Of a stretch of DNA of 64,000 nucleotides, positions 36,315 to 45,554 are shown in pieces. The notes under the pieces are model-generated. The model did no database searches. It was not told where the DNA came from and saw only the letters and a program-made list of their open reading frames with translations. The translations under genes and the position numbers were made by a program. Source of the stretch: Azonexus sp. GTDB lineage: Bacteria; Pseudomonadota; Gammaproteobacteria; Burkholderiales; Rhodocyclaceae. Each line of letters opens with the position of its first letter. The stretch's first letter is position 1. The stretch is taken from NCBI RefSeq assembly GCF_023150235.1, contig NZ_JAKLLH010000020.1:1-64000 (forward strand), in the 5' to 3' direction.

Positions 36315-37702
36315 AACACAAGGTCAAGAACATCCATTTCGTCGGCGTCGGCGGCGCGGGCATGAGCGGCATCGCCGAAGTCATGGCCAACCTCGGCTAC
36401 GGCGTTTCCGGTTCCGATCTCGCCGCCAGCGCGACGACGCGCCGGCTCGAAGCCGAGGGCGTCCGCGTGGTCATCGGCCATGCCGCCGAAAACGTCGCGG
36501 CGGCCGATGCGGTGGTGATTTCCACCGCCGTCAAGAGCGACAATCCGGAAGTGCTGGCGGCGCGCGAACGCCATATCCCGGTCGTGCCGCGGGCGCAGAT
36601 GCTGGCCGAGCTGATGCGTCTGAAGCAGGGCATCGCGATTGCCGGAACCCACGGCAAGACGACGACGACCAGCTTGGTCACCAGCATCCTGGCTGAAGGC
36701 GGCGTCGATCCGACGTTCGTCATCGGCGGCCGGCTGAATGCCGCCGGCGCCAATGCCCGGCTCGGCAGCGGCGACTTCCTGGTCGCCGAGGCCGACGAGT
36801 CGGATGCTTCCTTCCTCTACCTGTCGCCGGTGCTGTCGGTTGTGACCAACATCGACGCCGACCACATGGAAACTTACGGCCACGATTTCGAGCGGCTCAA
36901 GGGGGCCTTCGTCGATTTCCTGAATCGCCTGCCTTTTTATGGCGTTGCCGTATTGTGTGGCGACGATGCCAACGTCCGTTCGATCATGCCCAGGGTGCCG
37001 AAGCAGATCGTGACCTACGGTTTCGACCCCTCCTGCAATTTTCACGCGGAGAACGTCATTGCCGAAAACGGCCGGATGCGCTTCGATTGCGTGCGGGTGA
37101 ACGGCAGTGTTTCCCGGCTGCCGATCGTGCTCAATTTGCCGGGGCGGCATAATGTGCTGAATGCCCTGGCAGCAATTGCCGTTGCCACCGAGGTACAGAT
37201 TGCCGATGCGGCAATCCTCAAGGCACTGGCCGATTTCAAGGGGGTTGGCCGACGCTTCCAGCGCTATGGCGAGATTGCCACCCGCGATGGTGGAAAAGCG
37301 ACCCTGATCGACGATTACGGTCATCACCCGGTTGAAATGGCGGCAACCCTGGCCGCAGCCCGTGGCGCTTTTCCCGGACGCAGGCTGGTGCTGGCTTTCC
37401 AGCCACATCGCTATACCCGGACCCGCGATTGTTTCGAGGATTTCGTCAAAGTGCTATCCACGGTCGACGTCCTGTTGTTGGCGGAAATTTATGCCGCTGG
37501 CGAGAACCCGATCGTGGCTGCCGATGGACGGGCCCTGGCACGATCCTTGCGTGTTTCCGCCAGGGTCGAGCCGGTCTTTGTCGAAGATGTCGCGGCCATG
37601 CCGCAAACGATTCTGGATGTCGCCCGCGATGGCGACGTGGTGTTGACGATGGGTGCCGGCTCGATTGGCGGCGTACCCGGCAAGCTGGTGGAAATGAAAT
37701 GA
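36311..37702 (+). CDS. murC: UDP-MurNAc-L-alanine ligase MurC
   Basis: A 463-residue Mur ligase. The UDP-binding start reads [17 protein letters not shown], the ATP loop is [12 protein letters not shown], and DYGHHPVEM marks the C-terminal domain. It adds L-alanine as the first residue of the stem peptide. Length and order match the family. It overlaps the ddl start by four bases. Confidence 0.97.
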   Translation: MKHKVKNIHFVGVGGAGMSGIAEVMANLGYGVSGSDLAASATTRRLEAEGVRVVIGHAAENVAAADAVVISTAVKSDNPEVLAARERHIPVVPRAQMLAELMRLKQGIAIAGTHGKTTTTSLVTSILAEGGVDPTFVIGGRLNAAGANARLGSGDFLVAEADESDASFLYLSPVLSVVTNIDADHMETYGHDFERLKGAFVDFLNRLPFYGVAVLCGDDANVRSIMPRVPKQIVTYGFDPSCNFHAENVIAENGRMRFDCVRVNGSVSRLPIVLNLPGRHNVLNALAAIAVATEVQIADAAILKALADFKGVGRRFQRYGEIATRDGGKATLIDDYGHHPVEMAATLAAARGAFPGRRLVLAFQPHRYTRTRDCFEDFVKVLSTVDVLLLAEIYAAGENPIVAADGRALARSLRVSARVEPVFVEDVAAMPQTILDVARDGDVVLTMGAGSIGGVPGKLVEMK

Positions 37703-38604
37703 GTGGTTTTGGCAAGGTCGCGGTCTTGTTTGGCGGAACCTCCGCCGAGCGCGAGGTTTCGCTGAATAGCGGCGCGCGGGTGCTGGCGGCGTTGTGCGGT
37801 CAGGGCATCGATGCCCACGCCTTCGATCCGGCGGAGCAGCCGCTGGACGCCCTGAAGGGTTACGACCGTGCCTTTGTCGCCCTGCATGGCCGACACGGCG
37901 AGGATGGGACGATACAGGGAGCGCTCGAGGTCATGCACATTCCTTATACCGGCTCCGGGGTGATGGCCTCGGCCCTGGGGATGGATAAATGGCGGACCAA
38001 GCTGCTGTGGCAGGCGGCTGGCCTGCCGGTACCCGAGTACGAAATCCTCCGTGACGACAGCGATTTCGTTGCCGTCGAAGCGCGCCTCGGCTTGCCGCTT
38101 TTCGTCAAGCCGGCGCACGAGGGCTCGTCGATCGGCATCAGCAAGGTCAAGGAAAGCGGTGGCGCGCGCGCTGCCTACCTCGAGGCCGCCCGCCACGATG
38201 GCTTGGTAATCGCCGAGCGCGGCATCCTGGGGGGTGAGTACACCGTCGGGATTGTCGGCGACGAAACCTTGCCGATTGTGAAGATCGAGCCGGCGGGCGA
38301 GTGGTATGACTACGAGGCCAAGTATCAGCGCGACGATACCCGCTACCTCTGTCCTTGCGGCCTGTCGCCGGACAAGGAAATGGAAATCCGCGCGCAGGCA
38401 CTGGCTGCCTTCCGCATGGTGGGTGCCCGTGGCTGGGGGCGGGTCGATTTTCTGATGGACGAGGCGGGGCAACATTACTTCCTGGAAATCAACACCGCAC
38501 CGGGGATGACCGATCACTCACTGGTTCCGATGGCGGCGCGGGTTGCGGGTATGGATTATCCGGCGCTGGTGCGGCGGGTGCTCGAACTGGCCGCGCACGA
38601 CTGA
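37699..38604 (+). CDS. ddlB: D-alanine-D-alanine ligase (DdlB type)
   Basis: A 301-residue ATP-grasp ligase. It has the N-terminal [16 protein letters not shown] block, the ATP-binding [15 protein letters not shown] loop and the metal site [22 protein letters not shown]. It supplies the D-Ala-D-Ala that MurF uses. The start ATGA overlaps murC. The length matches the DdlB form found in dcw clusters. Confidence 0.96.
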   Translation: MSGFGKVAVLFGGTSAEREVSLNSGARVLAALCGQGIDAHAFDPAEQPLDALKGYDRAFVALHGRHGEDGTIQGALEVMHIPYTGSGVMASALGMDKWRTKLLWQAAGLPVPEYEILRDDSDFVAVEARLGLPLFVKPAHEGSSIGISKVKESGGARAAYLEAARHDGLVIAERGILGGEYTVGIVGDETLPIVKIEPAGEWYDYEAKYQRDDTRYLCPCGLSPDKEMEIRAQALAAFRMVGARGWGRVDFLMDEAGQHYFLEINTAPGMTDHSLVPMAARVAGMDYPALVRRVLELAAHD

Positions 38605-38612
38605 GGCGATGA

Positions 38613-39353
38613 ATGTGGAACAAGCCACAATTGCTCAACACCGTGGCCGACCTGCTGGTCCTGGTCGCGACAGCCGCCCTCGTTGCCGGGGTCGCGGTCT
38701 GGTTGGCGCGGGTGCCGACCTTGCCGGTGCAGCAAGTGGTGTTCGCGCATTCCCTGCTTCATACCCGGCGCGTCGAGGTCGAGCAGGTGTTGCCGCAGGC
38801 CCTGAAAGGGAATTTTTTCAGTCTCAATCTGGAACAGGTACGCGCCGTGCTGCAGACCCTTCCCTGGGTGCGCAATGCGGAAGTGCGGCGGATCTGGCCG
38901 GCGGGACTGGAGGTGCAGGTCGAGGAGCACGTGCCGGCGGCGCGTTGGGGCGAGGGCAAGGGCGAACTGGTGAATACGCACGGCGAGGTCTTTGTTGCCG
39001 GCCTGGGCGAGGAAGACTTGGCGCATTTGCCGACACTGACCGGTCCGCCGGGAACCGCGCCGGAAGTTCTTCAGCATTTCGGCAGCTTTCGCGATGCGCT
39101 GGCGCCTCTCGGGGAAAAGCCGGTGGCGGTGAATTTGTCACCGCGCCTGGCTTGGCAACTGCGTCTGGAAAACGGCCTGTTGCTGGAGATGGGGCGGGAG
39201 CAGGGCAAGTCGCCGATCGGCGTGCGTCTGCAACGCTTTGTCGAGTTTTATCCGGAGGCCGTGGCCAAGCGCCAGTTGCGGCCGATGGTGGTGGATTTGC
39301 GCTATCCGAACGGTTTTGCGATGCGCGTCGCGGCCGAGAGCAAGGGAAAGTAG
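38613..39353 (+). CDS. ftsQ: cell division protein FtsQ
   Basis: A 246-residue bitopic protein with a short cytoplasmic tail, one membrane helix (about 10-32), a POTRA-like domain (about 35-105: LPVQQVVFAHSLLHTRRVEV and VLQTLPWVRNAEVRRIWPAG) and a beta domain. It scaffolds the FtsQLB complex. It starts eight bases after ddl and is followed after four bases by ftsA. Confidence 0.94.
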   Translation: MWNKPQLLNTVADLLVLVATAALVAGVAVWLARVPTLPVQQVVFAHSLLHTRRVEVEQVLPQALKGNFFSLNLEQVRAVLQTLPWVRNAEVRRIWPAGLEVQVEEHVPAARWGEGKGELVNTHGEVFVAGLGEEDLAHLPTLTGPPGTAPEVLQHFGSFRDALAPLGEKPVAVNLSPRLAWQLRLENGLLLEMGREQGKSPIGVRLQRFVEFYPEAVAKRQLRPMVVDLRYPNGFAMRVAAESKGK

Positions 39354-39357
39354 GGAT

Positions 39358-40587
39358 ATGAGCAGGGATAACAAGGATCTGATCGTTGGTCTCGACATCG
39401 GTACGTCGAAGATTGTCGCCCTGGTTGCCGAGGTGAACCAGGAGGGCTTGCTGAATGTGATCGGGATGGGTTCCCAGGATTCGCGCGGCCTGAAAAAAGG
39501 CGTGGTGGTCAATATCGAGGAAACGGTGCACACCATCAGTCGGGTGATCCAGGAAGTCGAGCTGATGGCCGACTGCAAGGTGCGCGACGTGTATACCGGG
39601 ATCGCCGGCAGCCACATCAAGAGCTTCAATTCGCATGGCATGGTCGCGATCAAGGACAAGGAAGTGACGCAGGCCGATATCGACCGCGTCATCGAAACTG
39701 CCAAGGCGATGCCGATGCCGGCAGACCAGGAAATTCTGCACATCCTGACGCAGGAATTCGTGATCGACGGCCAGGACAGCATCCGCGAGCCGATCGGGAT
39801 GAGCGGCATGCGTCTCGAGGTCAAGACGCATATCGTTACCGGTGCGGTTTCGGCAGCCCAGAACATCGTCAAGTGCGTCCGCCGCTGCGGCCTGGAGGTC
39901 AATGATCTGGTGCTGCAGCCACTGGCTTCGAGTTACGCGGTGCTGTCCGACGACGAGAAGGAACTTGGAGTTTGTCTGATCGACATCGGCGGCGGTACGA
40001 CCGATATCGCGATCTGGACGCAAGGAGCGATTCGCCATACCTCGGTGATCCCGATCGCTGGCGACCAGATCACCAACGATATCGCGATGGCTCTGCGCAC
40101 GCCGACCCGCGAAGCCGAGGACATCAAGTGCAAGTTCGGTTGTGCGCTGTCGCAACTCGCCGACATGAGCGAGAACCTCGATGTCGCTGGTGTCGATGAC
40201 CGGCCCAGCCGCAAGCTGTCGCGCCGTGCCCTGTCCGACGTCATTCAGCCGCGTGTCGAGGAGCTCTATGAACTGATCCAGAACGAGTTGCGCCGTTCCG
40301 GTTTCGAGGAAGTGCTGTCGTCCGGCATCGTGCTGACCGGCGGGGCCAGCATCATGCCGGGGATGGTCGAGCTGGGTGAGGAAATTTTCCATATGCCGGT
40401 GCGTCTCGGCGCGCCGAAGTACAGCGCCAGCCTGGCCGACGTGGTGCAGAACCCGCGCTTCTCGACGGCTTACGGGCTGTTGCTGGAAGCGCAGACGCAA
40501 CGCAAGCGGGGATTGAAGATTCAGGAAAAGCAGGGCTTTGGCGATGTCTTTTCCAGCATGAAGCAGTGGTTTGCCAAAAATTTTTGA
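39358..40587 (+). CDS. ftsA: cell division protein FtsA
   Basis: A 409-residue actin-fold ATPase that tethers FtsZ to the membrane. It has the phosphate-1 loop VGLDIGTSKIVALVAEV, the phosphate-2 loop CLIDIGGGTTDIAIW and an LTGGASIMPGM adenosine motif. The C-terminal FSSMKQWFAKNF is the amphipathic membrane-targeting helix. The ATG at 39358 is the family start. Confidence 0.97.
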   Translation: MSRDNKDLIVGLDIGTSKIVALVAEVNQEGLLNVIGMGSQDSRGLKKGVVVNIEETVHTISRVIQEVELMADCKVRDVYTGIAGSHIKSFNSHGMVAIKDKEVTQADIDRVIETAKAMPMPADQEILHILTQEFVIDGQDSIREPIGMSGMRLEVKTHIVTGAVSAAQNIVKCVRRCGLEVNDLVLQPLASSYAVLSDDEKELGVCLIDIGGGTTDIAIWTQGAIRHTSVIPIAGDQITNDIAMALRTPTREAEDIKCKFGCALSQLADMSENLDVAGVDDRPSRKLSRRALSDVIQPRVEELYELIQNELRRSGFEEVLSSGIVLTGGASIMPGMVELGEEIFHMPVRLGAPKYSASLADVVQNPRFSTAYGLLLEAQTQRKRGLKIQEKQGFGDVFSSMKQWFAKNF

Positions 40588-40629
40588 GGTGCGTGAAGCG
40601 CCATTCGGTTTTTTTCAGAGGAGGTGGTC

Positions 40630-41817
40630 ATGTTCGAGATCATTGAAAAGGAAGAGAGCGGCACCGTCATCAAGGTGTTCGGTGTCGGCGGTGCCGGTGG
40701 TAATGCCATCGAGCACATGATTCAGCAGGGCGTGAACGGCGTCGAATTCATCGCCGCCAATACCGATGCCCAGGCGCTCGGGCGCAACTCGGCCCCGAGC
40801 AAGCTGACCTTGGGTGAAACCGGCCTGGGTGCCGGGGCCAAGCCCGAGAAGGGACAACTGGCCGCCGAGGCGCATCGCGAAGAAATCCGTGCGGCACTCG
40901 ATGGGGCGCATATGACCTTCATCACCGCCGGCATGGGCGGTGGCACGGGAACGGGCGCGGCACCGGTAGTCGCCGAGGTGGCTCGTGAAATGGGGATACT
41001 GACCGTCGGTGTGGTGACCAAGCCCTTCACCTTCGAGGGTGTCAAGCGCATGAAAGCCGCCGAAGCCGGGATTGCCGAATTCGCCAAGCACGTCGATTCG
41101 TTGATCGTGATCCTCAACGACAAGCTGATGGAAGTCATGGGTGAGGATGCCGCGGTCGACGATTGCTTCAAGGCAGCCGACGATGTCCTGAAAAATGCCG
41201 TTGGCGGGATTGCGGAAATCATTACCTATCCCGGTCTGGTCAACGTCGACTTCGAGGATGTGCGTACCGTGATGGGCGAGATGGGGCGGGCAATGATGGG
41301 TTCCGCCGTGGCTTCCGGTCTCGACCGGGCACGGATCGCCGCCGAGCAGGCCGTGGCTTCGCCGCTGCTCGAAGGGGTCAATCTGTCCGGTGCTCGTGGC
41401 GTGCTGGTCAATATCACCGCCGCTCGTGGCAACCTCAAGATGAAGGAAGTCAACGAGGTGATGAACACGGTGCGTACCTTTGCCGCCGAAGATGCGCATA
41501 TCATTTTTGGCGCGGTCTACGACGAAAGCATGGCGGACTCCCTGCGCGTGACCGTCGTTGCCACCGGCCTGGGTCAGGTCGCGGCTGCCGTGGCCCGTGG
41601 TCGCCAGTTCGAGGTGATCACCACGCCGGTGATGCAACAGGCAACCGGCACGCATGATGCCGTGGGTGCCTTTTCCTCCGCGCCGGCAATCGATTACAAC
41701 CAGATCGCCGATGTGCCGGCCGTGGTCCGCAAGCGCAACGTGACGGTCGAAGCGCTGGCCAACAGCGGTGTCGATCGCTACGACATTCCGGCATTCCTGC
41801 GCAAGCAGGCGGATTGA
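40630..41817 (+). CDS. ftsZ: tubulin-like cell division GTPase FtsZ
   Basis: A 395-residue GTPase forming the Z ring. It has [13 protein letters not shown], the tubulin signature [17 protein letters not shown], the synergy loop and a C-terminal [12 protein letters not shown] tail that binds FtsA and ZipA-like partners. AGAGGAGG precedes the ATG at 40630; a GTG two codons earlier is in frame. A 42-base spacer separates it from ftsA. Confidence 0.98.
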   Translation: MFEIIEKEESGTVIKVFGVGGAGGNAIEHMIQQGVNGVEFIAANTDAQALGRNSAPSKLTLGETGLGAGAKPEKGQLAAEAHREEIRAALDGAHMTFITAGMGGGTGTGAAPVVAEVAREMGILTVGVVTKPFTFEGVKRMKAAEAGIAEFAKHVDSLIVILNDKLMEVMGEDAAVDDCFKAADDVLKNAVGGIAEIITYPGLVNVDFEDVRTVMGEMGRAMMGSAVASGLDRARIAAEQAVASPLLEGVNLSGARGVLVNITAARGNLKMKEVNEVMNTVRTFAAEDAHIIFGAVYDESMADSLRVTVVATGLGQVAAAVARGRQFEVITTPVMQQATGTHDAVGAFSSAPAIDYNQIADVPAVVRKRNVTVEALANSGVDRYDIPAFLRKQAD

Positions 41818-41852
41818 GTCGTTTTTCGACGCTTCTCCCTGAAAAAAGGCTA

Positions 41853-41880
41853 GGCGGGGGTTTGTGCTACAATCCCCGCC
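41853..41880 (+). promoter_or_regulatory. lpxC promoter (extended -10) enclosed in a hairpin
   Basis: TGCTACAAT (41865-41873) is an extended -10 with TACAAT hexamer, about 34 bases before the lpxC ATG. It sits in the 14-base loop of an inverted repeat GGCGGGG (41853-41859) / CCCCGCC (41874-41880). The repeat could weakly terminate ftsZ transcripts or bind a regulator. No clear -35 is seen. Confidence 0.5.
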
Positions 41881-41906
41881 TTCCCCAGTGTTACGAATCC
41901 AACGGC

Positions 41907-42839
41907 ATGCTCAAGCAACGCACGCTCAAGACGTCCATCCGCGCCTCCGGCGTCGGATTGCACGGTGGTGTCAAGGTGAATATGACCCTACGTCCCGCCG
42001 CGCCGGATACCGGGATCGTCTTCCGGCGCCTCGATCTGCCGGAGCCGGTCGATCTACCCGCGCAGGCCCTGATGGTCGGCGATACGCGCATGTGTTCCTG
42101 TCTGGAAAAGGACTCGGCTTTCGGCCGGGTCAAGGTCGGGACCATCGAGCACCTGATGTCGGCCTTTGCCGGGCTGGGCATCGACAATGCCTGGGTGGAC
42201 CTCGATGCGCCGGAAGTGCCGATTCTCGACGGCTCGGCGGCACCCTTCGTGTTTCTGATCCAGTCAGCAGGCGTCGAAGAGCAGAACGCTGCCAAGAAAT
42301 TCATCCGCGTCACGCAGCCCATCGAGGTGCGTGACGGCGATAAATGGGCTCGCTTCGAGCCCTACGACGGTTATCGCCTGGCTTTTTCCATCGTTTTCAA
42401 CCATCCGGCAATCGACAAGTCGGCGCAAAAAGCCGAAATCGATTTCGCCGAGCATTCCTATGTCCGCGAAGTGTCGCGTGCGCGTACTTTCGGTTTCATG
42501 CAGGAAGTCGAATTTCTGCGTGAGAACGGACTGGCGCTGGGCGGTGGTCTGGAAAATGCAATCGTTCTCGACGAATTCCGGGTGCTGAACCAGGACGGGC
42601 TGCGCTACGGCGACGAGTTCGTCAAACACAAAATTCTCGACGCAGTCGGCGACCTCTATCTGCTGGGGCATCCGCTGCTGGCCGCATATTCCTCGTACAA
42701 GGGCGGACATGCGCTGAACAACCTGCTGGCACGCGCCCTGCTGGAGCGCCGCGAGTGCTGGGAGTTCGCCAGCTTCGCCGAAACCGGCTCGGCACCCGTT
42801 GGTGTCACGCGCTGGTTGGGTCAGACCGCAACCATCTGA
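41907..42839 (+). CDS. lpxC: UDP-3-O-acyl-N-acetylglucosamine deacetylase LpxC
   Basis: A 310-residue zinc hydrolase that catalyses the committed step of lipid A synthesis. Zinc ligands are visible in [15 protein letters not shown] and in [14 protein letters not shown], and the catalytic His in [10 protein letters not shown]. The ATG at 41907 gives the family start ([21 protein letters not shown]). The gene ends the dcw cluster and has its own likely promoter. Confidence 0.97.
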   Translation: MLKQRTLKTSIRASGVGLHGGVKVNMTLRPAAPDTGIVFRRLDLPEPVDLPAQALMVGDTRMCSCLEKDSAFGRVKVGTIEHLMSAFAGLGIDNAWVDLDAPEVPILDGSAAPFVFLIQSAGVEEQNAAKKFIRVTQPIEVRDGDKWARFEPYDGYRLAFSIVFNHPAIDKSAQKAEIDFAEHSYVREVSRARTFGFMQEVEFLRENGLALGGGLENAIVLDEFRVLNQDGLRYGDEFVKHKILDAVGDLYLLGHPLLAAYSSYKGGHALNNLLARALLERRECWEFASFAETGSAPVGVTRWLGQTATI

Positions 42840-42905
42840 GCCTCGCGGCCTGCCCCCGGTCCCACCGTGGGCCGAAGGATGCGGGCAGAGGATTGCGGCT
42901 TTCGT

Positions 42906-43490
42906 TCAGGCCGTTCTCTGGCGGGCTGCCAGGCGTCCGAGGACGAATCCCTTGACTTCGTGAAACGGTATCGGCTTGCCGAAAACGGTGACATCGGCCG
43001 GAAGTCCCTTCTCGGCGATCAGGTGCCGTTCAATGGCGCTGATGACGATGATGTCCATCTGCGCCAGCTCGGGCTTCTGACGCAGCCGGCGTATCATCTC
43101 GAAACCATCCATGCCCGGCATCATCAGGTCGGCAATCAGGATGTCGGGCGTCGATTGCCCCACTGCGATCAGGCCATCGAAGCCGTTGGCGACCATGCGC
43201 AGGCGCAACGGCAGGTTCCAGCTTTCGATGGTGGACTGGTAGAGCGTGCGCAGCATCGGCTCATCTTCGGCAATCAGGACATCCAGTGCCCCCCCGTTGC
43301 CATCCTTGCCGAGTGCGGCACGGCGGCGGGTGAGAACGGCTTCGACCGAAGTCGCCGGGATACGCCGGTGGCCACCGGCGGTCTTCCAGGCTTCGAGCGC
43401 ACCGCTTTCAACCATGTTCTGAACGGTCCCGAGGGAAACTCCAAGGCGTTGGGCAGCCTGGCGCGTACTGAGGTATTCCTGATCTGTCAT
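42906..43490 (-). CDS. response regulator with N-terminal excisionase-type HTH and C-terminal receiver
   Basis: A 194-residue protein. Residues 1-60 form a MerR/excisionase-type winged HTH (YLSTRQAAQRLGVSLGTVQNMV, then a GGHRRIPATSVE wing). Residues 70-190 form a receiver with acidic EDEP, phospho-acceptor Asp in LIADLMMPGMDG, Ser in VISA and Lys in FGKPI. The order is the reverse of most response regulators, where the receiver is N-terminal. No histidine kinase adjoins. It is divergent from the DabA operon, 617 bases away, so it might control it, but this is inference. Confidence 0.85.
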   Translation of the reverse strand: MTDQEYLSTRQAAQRLGVSLGTVQNMVESGALEAWKTAGGHRRIPATSVEAVLTRRRAALGKDGNGGALDVLIAEDEPMLRTLYQSTIESWNLPLRLRMVANGFDGLIAVGQSTPDILIADLMMPGMDGFEMIRRLRQKPELAQMDIIVISAIERHLIAEKGLPADVTVFGKPIPFHEVKGFVLGRLAARQRTA

Positions 43491-44107
43491 GCTGGAGTCG
43501 GATAGGGGCAGGATAAGTGCTTGCTGTTATTCGGGGGATTTTAACGGATTGAAATCAATTTGCAGCATTTTTGTGCATGGGGAAGGAGGCCGGCCCGGCG
43601 CCTCGATTCGTGGCGAGCTTCATGCAAATTGAAAGTCCGGGATTCTATTGTGTTTCGGTCTTGACGGGCAGCGATATTTTCCGTTTTTTCTTCTTCGCCC
43701 GGCGTTTTTCAGCCTTCATGCAGCGGATTGGGAGGGCGAGGGATGTCCTGTCCGGGAGCTGGCGGCGGAAATGGCCTGGGTCTCGTCTTCCCGCCGCAAG
43801 CGGGAGCGGCGAATTTATCCAAGCCCGCCCCGGCTGTCAAACCTGGGCGCCGCTGGCATAATCCCGCAGAAAGCAGTCTTGCTGCGGCCGATGCGGATCG
43901 CTGGCCCGCGAGGGGGCTTTTTCGGCATTCCGGGCCTGGCTCCAGCGGCTGTTTCGGTCAAGACGCAACTTGCCCTTGAGCAATCGGTGTTTATCTGCGT
44001 AATCTGCGTCTGGAATGAGGTTTTCAGGATAATCGGCGCATGAAAAGAATAAAGGGGACAAACCTGGCGCGATATTCGCCAGCGGGTGCGCATGCCGGGG
44101 GTGGAAG
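43491..44107. other. 617-base gap upstream of the DabA operon
   Basis: Short open frames exist but none has a recognisable product or good ribosome site. The left end holds a promoter for the regulator. Near 43985-44035 there is a repetitive TCTGCGTAATCTGCGTC stretch. AATAAAGGGGACA at 44048-44060 resembles the ends of widespread small mobile repeats. A promoter for the operon should lie here but is not clear. Confidence 0.45.
43538..43565 (-). promoter_or_regulatory. possible promoter of the HTH-receiver gene
   Basis: On the minus strand CTGCAA (43565-43560), a 16-base spacer and TAAAAT (43543-43538) are placed about 48 bases before the ATG at 43490. Confidence 0.35.
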
Positions 44108-45553
44108 GTGCTGAAGCTGCTGCTGCTGCTGCCGCTGCTCGGTGCGCTGCTTACCGGAGCCTGGCCGGGGCTGGGGGCGACTGCGTACTGGCGGATCGCG
44201 CTCGTCCCCGCCTGCGCGGCGCTGCTCTTCGCCGCCGGCTTGGCCTGGCATTACGACCCCGCCGGCCCGCTCTTCCAGTTCGTCGAGAGTCGGGCGTGGA
44301 ATGCCCGCCTGGGATCGCATTTTGCCCTTGGCGTCGATGGCGTCGCGGTGGCCATGCTTTTATTGACCGCCGTGCTGACCCTGGTGGCGATTCTCATCTC
44401 CCGGCATACCAATCTCGGTGGCAGGCTCTACTACAGTTTGCTGCTCTTGCTCGAGGCGGCTATTTTCGGCGTTTTTTCTGCTCGCGACTGGTCGCTTTTC
44501 TACGTTTTCTGGGAGGCGACGCTGATCCCGCTGTTTTTTCTCATCGATCGCCTGGGGGGAGAAAACCGGCAGAAGGCCGCGCTCAACTTCTTTCTCTATA
44601 CCCTGGGCGGTTCGGTGTTCATGCTTGTCGCCCTGCTTTTTCTCTACGACGCCGCGCCCGGCCACAGTTTTGCCATGAGCGACATGGCCGCGGGTGGGCA
44701 GGCGCTGGGGGCGCGGATGCAAGTTCTGATCTTTGCCGGCCTGTTCATCGGTTTCGCGGTCAAGATGCCGGTTTTTCCCCTGCATGGCTGGTTGCCTCTG
44801 GTGCATGTCGAGGCTCCCGGTCCGGTATCCATCCTGCTTTCCGGCATTTTGCTCAAGATGGGAGCCTACGGCCTGATCCGGGCTGCCCAGACCTTGCCCG
44901 CCGGCCTGCTTTCCGTCCAGGACATCCTGGTGGCCCTGGCCTTCGTCTCCTTGCTTTACGGCAGCATCCTGGCCTGGCGCCAGCAGGACATGAAGGCGAT
45001 GGTCGCCTATTCGTCGATTGCGCACATGGGCATCGTTCTGCTCGGAGTGGCAACCCTCCGGCCGGAGGGTTTTGCCGGAGCCATTTTCCAGATGGTCGCA
45101 CACGGGCTACTGGCCGGCTTGCTCTTCCTGGTCGTCGGTTTGCTTTACCGGCGCCAACATAGCCGCAACCTGGCCGATTACGAATCGTTGACGGGGACGG
45201 CGCCGCGCTTCGTTTTCTTCGTTGCCTTTGCCTTTCTCGCGCTGCTCGGTTTGCCGGGCAGCGCCGGCTTCATTGCCGAACTGCAGGTATTGCTTGCCAC
45301 GCTCGCCAGTTATGGCGCCTGGGCCGGCTTGCTCGGCCTGGCCTTGCTCATCGCGGCGGCGGCCAGCCTGCGTGTCGTCGGGCGTCTCTGCCTGCCGGGA
45401 AAGCCGATGGCGCTGCAGGACATGCACCGGGGTGAGGTTGCGGCCGCTGCCTTGCTGGCGACGGCGATTCTGCTCCTCGGTTGCTGGCCGGCGCCCCTGC
45501 TGACCTTGATTGGCGGTAGCGTGGCCGCGCTGGCTGCGGGTTTCGGGAGCTGA
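44108..45553 (+). CDS. NuoM/ND4-like proton-channel subunit of the Dab operon (first copy)
   Basis: A 481-residue membrane protein with about 14 helices, of the proton-translocating antiporter family shared by complex I, Mrp and DabB. Key residues are kept: Glu in FWEATLIPLFFL (TM5-type), Lys in VKMPVFPLHGWLP (TM7-type) and Lys in ILLKMGAYGLIR (TM8-type). So it could conduct protons. It starts at GTG 44108 after a GGGGG-rich ribosome site. dabA begins one base after its stop. No complex I catalytic genes are nearby. Confidence 0.88.
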   Translation: MLKLLLLLPLLGALLTGAWPGLGATAYWRIALVPACAALLFAAGLAWHYDPAGPLFQFVESRAWNARLGSHFALGVDGVAVAMLLLTAVLTLVAILISRHTNLGGRLYYSLLLLLEAAIFGVFSARDWSLFYVFWEATLIPLFFLIDRLGGENRQKAALNFFLYTLGGSVFMLVALLFLYDAAPGHSFAMSDMAAGGQALGARMQVLIFAGLFIGFAVKMPVFPLHGWLPLVHVEAPGPVSILLSGILLKMGAYGLIRAAQTLPAGLLSVQDILVALAFVSLLYGSILAWRQQDMKAMVAYSSIAHMGIVLLGVATLRPEGFAGAIFQMVAHGLLAGLLFLVVGLLYRRQHSRNLADYESLTGTAPRFVFFVAFAFLALLGLPGSAGFIAELQVLLATLASYGAWAGLLGLALLIAAAASLRVVGRLCLPGKPMALQDMHRGEVAAAALLATAILLLGCWPAPLLTLIGGSVAALAAGFGS

Positions 45554-45554
45554 C

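Noticed and set aside
37460..37475. Half-copies such as CACGGTCGAC inside murC, dabA (46704) and other genes
   Set aside because: They lack the second half and the arm, and fit ordinary codon use (ACG GTC GAC), so they are chance matches.
43571..43861. Short overlapping open frames in the gap before the DabA operon
   Set aside because: No ribosome sites, no recognisable products, and frames overlap each other in both directions.
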